From positions 2,294,001 to 2,358,000 of the forward strand of contig CP119326.1 of assembly GCA_029202665.1 (NCBI GenBank): a stretch of DNA of 64,000 nt, given 5' to 3'. The notes below the pieces were generated by a model. The model made no database searches and was not told the origin of the DNA. It saw nothing but the letters and a program-made list of their open reading frames with translations. Position 1 is the first letter of the stretch; every line of letters starts with the position of its first letter. Origin of the DNA: Candidatus Brevundimonas colombiensis. Lineage in GTDB: Bacteria > Pseudomonadota > Alphaproteobacteria > Caulobacterales > Caulobacteraceae. The translations under genes were made by a program, and so were the position numbers. Positions 61,190 through 64,000 of the stretch are shown here, piece by piece.

Positions 61190-63456
61190 CGGATACGCCT
61201 TCAGCAACGACCCCTGCGCCCGGCCGTACGCCGGACGATGAGTCGTTCTGGGGCTGGGTCGATACGGAACGGGCGCGAACCGGTTTCGGCGTCGCCTATT
61301 TCCTGGCGGTGGCGATTACGGCGGCGGCGATCTGGCTGGTCGCCGTGGCCCCCGGCTCCGGGGGCGGGGCCGCGCGCGGGTCCAGCAGCGAGATCGCCCT
61401 GATCGTGCTGATCGCCAATCTGGCGCTGATCGCCGGACTGGCCTTCATTGTGGGCCGCCGCGTTCTGGCCCTGGCGCGCAGCAAGGAAGAGGCGGGTTCG
61501 CGCCTGCATCTGCGGTTCGTGGCCCTGTTCTCGATGGTGGCCCTGATCCCGTCCGTACTGATCGCCCTGGTGTTCGGGGTATTGGTCAACCGTGGTGTGG
61601 ATCAGTGGTTCAGCGCGAATGTCAGCGCCTCGGTCGATAACGGCGCGTCGATCGGCAAGGCCTATATCGCGGATGTCAGCAATGACATGACGCGTGATCT
61701 CCGCACCATGGCCAGCGAACTCGGCGGCGCGCGTCAGGTGTTTGACAATCGTATCCAGTTTACGGACGCGCTGACGCAGATCGCTGAATTCTTCGGCTAT
61801 CCTGCGGTCTATGTTTTGAACAGCCAGGGTGAAGTCTTGGCGACGGGCGCTTTACCCGACGCGCCACCCTATATATCGCCACCGCGCTCGGCTCTGGAAA
61901 TCGCGGGCGAAGGGCAGGAGGCCCCGGTCGAGGTCACCGAAAACCCAGACACGGTCCGGGCGCTTTATCCTTTGCCGGGCTATGGCGACGCATTCCTCTA
62001 TGTGGTGCGACCGCTGGCTCCGGGCTTGGTGGCGCAAATGCGTTCGGCGGTGCAGTCCATCGACAGTTATCGCGAGGCGCAGGAAAGCCGGGCGCGCATC
62101 CAGTCGGCCTTTATTCTCAGCTACCTGGAGACGGCGCTGCTGGTGCTGGTGGGCGCGGTCTGGCTGGGGATGTCGGCGGCCAGCAGTATTTCCGCCCCTA
62201 TCGGGCGGTTGGTCAAGGCGGCGGGTCAGATCGCGGGCGGCGACCTGACCGCGAGGGTCGACAGCGCCGGCGCTCCGGCCGAGATCGCCACCCTGTCCGA
62301 CGCCTTCAATCGCATGACCGGCGATCTGCAGGATCAGCAAAGCGCGCTGAAGGCGGCTAGCGACGAAGCCCAGGACCGCAGTCGTTTCATCGAAACCGTG
62401 CTGTCGGGCGTCAGCGCAGGCGTGATCGGGCTGGATCGGCGCGGCCGCGTGTCCGCCATCAACGACAGCGCCCTGCAATTGCTGCATATCGAAGAGGCTG
62501 AGGTGCTGGGGCATGAACTGGCGGCCCTGTCGCCAGAGTTGAGCGATCTGGTGCGCCGGGCCGAAGCCCATATCGAGGAGGATATCGACGTCAGCCGGGG
62601 CGGCGACACCCGCCGTCTGCGCGTCCGCATCGAGGGCGGGCAGGGCGGCGAGATGGTCCTGACGTTCGACGACATCACCCGCCTGGTGACGGCCCAGCGC
62701 AACGCCGCCTGGCGCGATGTGGCGCGCCGCATCGCCCATGAGATCAAGAACCCCCTGACGCCGATCCAGTTGTCGGCCGAGCGGTTGAAACGCAAGTACC
62801 GGGCGCGGATCGGAGAGGATGTCGAGATCTTCGACCGCTGCACCGACACCATTATCCGTCAGGTCGGAGACATCGGCCGGATGGTGGACGAGTTCTCGTC
62901 CTTCGCCCGGATGCCGGCGCCGAGGTTCGCCCCGTCGAATCCGGCGGAGATGCTGCGCGAAGCGGTGTTCGCCCAGCGGGTGGCGGCCCCCGATATCGTT
63001 GTGGACATGGTCGACCCCCTGCCCGAGGCCGTGCTGGAAAGCGACGGGCGGATGGTGGGCCAGGCCTTGCTGAACATCCTGAAGAACGCCGGGGAATCGG
63101 TCGCGGCCCGCCGGGCGGCGGCGGGCGAGGATGCGGCGTCGGACGATCCCGCCGTGATCGCCTCGCTGTCCATAGAGGACGGAAACGCCACCTTCGTCAT
63201 CGAGGACGACGGCGTGGGCCTGCCTGCACGCGACCGCGACCGGCTGACCGAACCCTATGTCACCACGCGCGAGAAGGGCACGGGCCTGGGCCTGGCCATC
63301 GTCAAACGCATCTGCGAGGACCACGGCGGCGAACTGAAGCTGGCCGACGCCCAGACGCTGCGCGGGGCGCGCGTGTGCATGATCTTCCCCCTGAAACCCC
63401 ACGGCAAGGCCGTCGACGGCGTGGAGCGCAGGCTTCAGACCGTCGCCGCCGAATAG
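61186..63456 (+). CDS. ntrY: Nitrogen-regulation sensor histidine kinase NtrY
   Basis: A 756-residue membrane kinase. Transmembrane helices lie near 30-55, 65-85 and 105-130, then a periplasmic sensor region, a further helix near 305-325, HAMP (SAASSISAPIGRLVKAAGQIAGGDL), and PAS (about 395-505). HisKA has H518 in HEIKNPLTPIQLSAERLKRKY. The HATPase has NILKNAGE, DDGVGLP and GTGLGLAIVKRI. It partners NtrX, starting ten bases downstream. The ATGA overlap with dusB places it directly where ntrB often stands. Confidence 0.95.
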   Translation: MTDTPSATTPAPGRTPDDESFWGWVDTERARTGFGVAYFLAVAITAAAIWLVAVAPGSGGGAARGSSSEIALIVLIANLALIAGLAFIVGRRVLALARSKEEAGSRLHLRFVALFSMVALIPSVLIALVFGVLVNRGVDQWFSANVSASVDNGASIGKAYIADVSNDMTRDLRTMASELGGARQVFDNRIQFTDALTQIAEFFGYPAVYVLNSQGEVLATGALPDAPPYISPPRSALEIAGEGQEAPVEVTENPDTVRALYPLPGYGDAFLYVVRPLAPGLVAQMRSAVQSIDSYREAQESRARIQSAFILSYLETALLVLVGAVWLGMSAASSISAPIGRLVKAAGQIAGGDLTARVDSAGAPAEIATLSDAFNRMTGDLQDQQSALKAASDEAQDRSRFIETVLSGVSAGVIGLDRRGRVSAINDSALQLLHIEEAEVLGHELAALSPELSDLVRRAEAHIEEDIDVSRGGDTRRLRVRIEGGQGGEMVLTFDDITRLVTAQRNAAWRDVARRIAHEIKNPLTPIQLSAERLKRKYRARIGEDVEIFDRCTDTIIRQVGDIGRMVDEFSSFARMPAPRFAPSNPAEMLREAVFAQRVAAPDIVVDMVDPLPEAVLESDGRMVGQALLNILKNAGESVAARRAAAGEDAASDDPAVIASLSIEDGNATFVIEDDGVGLPARDRDRLTEPYVTTREKGTGLGLAIVKRICEDHGGELKLADAQTLRGARVCMIFPLKPHGKAVDGVERRLQTVAAE

Positions 63457-63465
63457 CGAGGCAAG

Positions 63466-64000
63466 ATGCGACCTACCGGTTCCGACATTCTGGTCGTCGA
63501 CGACGAAGCCGACATCCGCGACCTGGTCTCCGGCCTTCTGGAGGACGAGGGGCACGCCGTGCGCGTCGCCGCCAACTCCGACGAAGCGCTGGCCGCGATC
63601 CGCGCCAGAAAGCCGTCGCTGGCGATCCTGGACATCTGGATGCAGGGCGGCGGCCTGGACGGGCTGGAACTGCTGGAGGTGGTCAAGGAACTCGATCCAG
63701 ACCTGCCGGTGGTGATGATCTCGGGCCACGGCAATATCGAGACGGCGGTCACGGCGTTGAAACGCGGCGCCTATGACTTCATCGAGAAGCCATTCAAGTC
63801 GGACCGGCTGGTGGTGGTGGTCGAACGGGCCATCGAGGCGGCGACCCTGAGGCGTGAAAACCGCCGCTTGCGCGCCCAGACCATGACGCCTTCCGGCCTG
63901 ATCGGCCGGTCGCAGGCGGCCCAGGCGCTGCGCAGCACCATCGCCAAGGTGGCCCAGGCCAACAGCCGTGTCCTGATCTCTGGCCCCGCCGGATCGGGCA
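63466..64000 (+). CDS. ntrX: Sigma-54-type response regulator NtrX (partial)
   Basis: The frame starts ten bases after ntrY and runs off the right edge after 178 codons. The receiver has VVDDEADIRDL and phosphoacceptor D56 (LAILDIWMQGGG), with KRGAYDFIEKPF at the end of the domain. The AAA+ domain begins at GLIGRSQAAQALRSTIAKVAQANSRVLISGPAGSG, entering Walker A. Its position after ntrY and its domain order identify NtrX. Confidence 0.95.
   Translation, partial: MRPTGSDILVVDDEADIRDLVSGLLEDEGHAVRVAANSDEALAAIRARKPSLAILDIWMQGGGLDGLELLEVVKELDPDLPVVMISGHGNIETAVTALKRGAYDFIEKPFKSDRLVVVVERAIEAATLRRENRRLRAQTMTPSGLIGRSQAAQALRSTIAKVAQANSRVLISGPAGSG

Overview
The window is a high-GC chromosome segment from an alphaproteobacterium of the Caulobacterales, most likely Brevundimonas or a close relative. 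The evidence is gene content and order: mreBCD-mrdA-rodA, yajC-secD-secF behind an NlpD-like lipoprotein, a PopA-like degenerate GGDEF protein, a fused ispDF, dusB-ntrY-ntrX, and many TonB-dependent receptors. The species call is inference; no rRNA is present.

Layout. 1-9.1 kb: a partial patatin-like protein, serS (with an unusual low-GC in-frame insertion), surE-pcm, an NlpD-like amidase activator and the yajC-secD-secF translocase operon. 9.1-12.8 kb: a LOV (blue-light) hybrid histidine kinase, an aspartate aminotransferase and a VTT-domain membrane protein. 13.1-19.2 kb: the rod-shape operon mreB-mreC-mreD-mrdA-rodA, mostly coupled by overlapping start and stop codons. 19.3-23.3 kb: two acyl-CoA dehydrogenases forming a probable heteromeric pair, and an Hsp70-family protein.

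23.4-42.6 kb looks accessory. A catabolic cluster holds a CitE-like CoA-ester lyase, a family III CoA-transferase, a class I fumarase/mesaconase-type hydratase, an SDR, two aldehyde dehydrogenases, two LysR regulators, an outer-membrane channel of the phenol meta-pathway type and a Tat-exported GMC alcohol oxidoreductase. I read it as oxidation of a (possibly branched) alcohol or diol to a dicarboxylate, then hydration, CoA activation and cleavage to acetyl-CoA plus an oxoacid; mesaconate to citramalate to citramalyl-CoA is the best fit. A 42-bp element (35/42 identical) stands upstream of two separated parts of the cluster, suggesting one regulon. Two divergent TonB-dependent receptors follow. 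The second is low in GC and is trailed by a frameshifted TonB C-terminal domain and a tRNA-Ser(TGA) gene, which may mark an island boundary.

43-64 kb returns to core genes: rlpA, tmk-holB-tatD-MBL hydrolase, recG, sdhE-mfd, a PopA-like c-di-GMP effector, a YihY-type membrane protein, a TusA-like protein, pncC, a membrane-fused spermidine-synthase-like protein, ispDF, and dusB-ntrY-ntrX (ntrX cut by the window end) with no ntrBC between.

Intergenic space carries several families of long inverted-repeat elements: four copies of one about 90-110 bp type (1.4, 20.6, 47.2 and 53.3 kb), one of a second type (21.8 kb), and one full plus one half copy of a third (1.6 and 4.8 kb). No CRISPR array, rRNA, insertion sequence or phage gene was seen.
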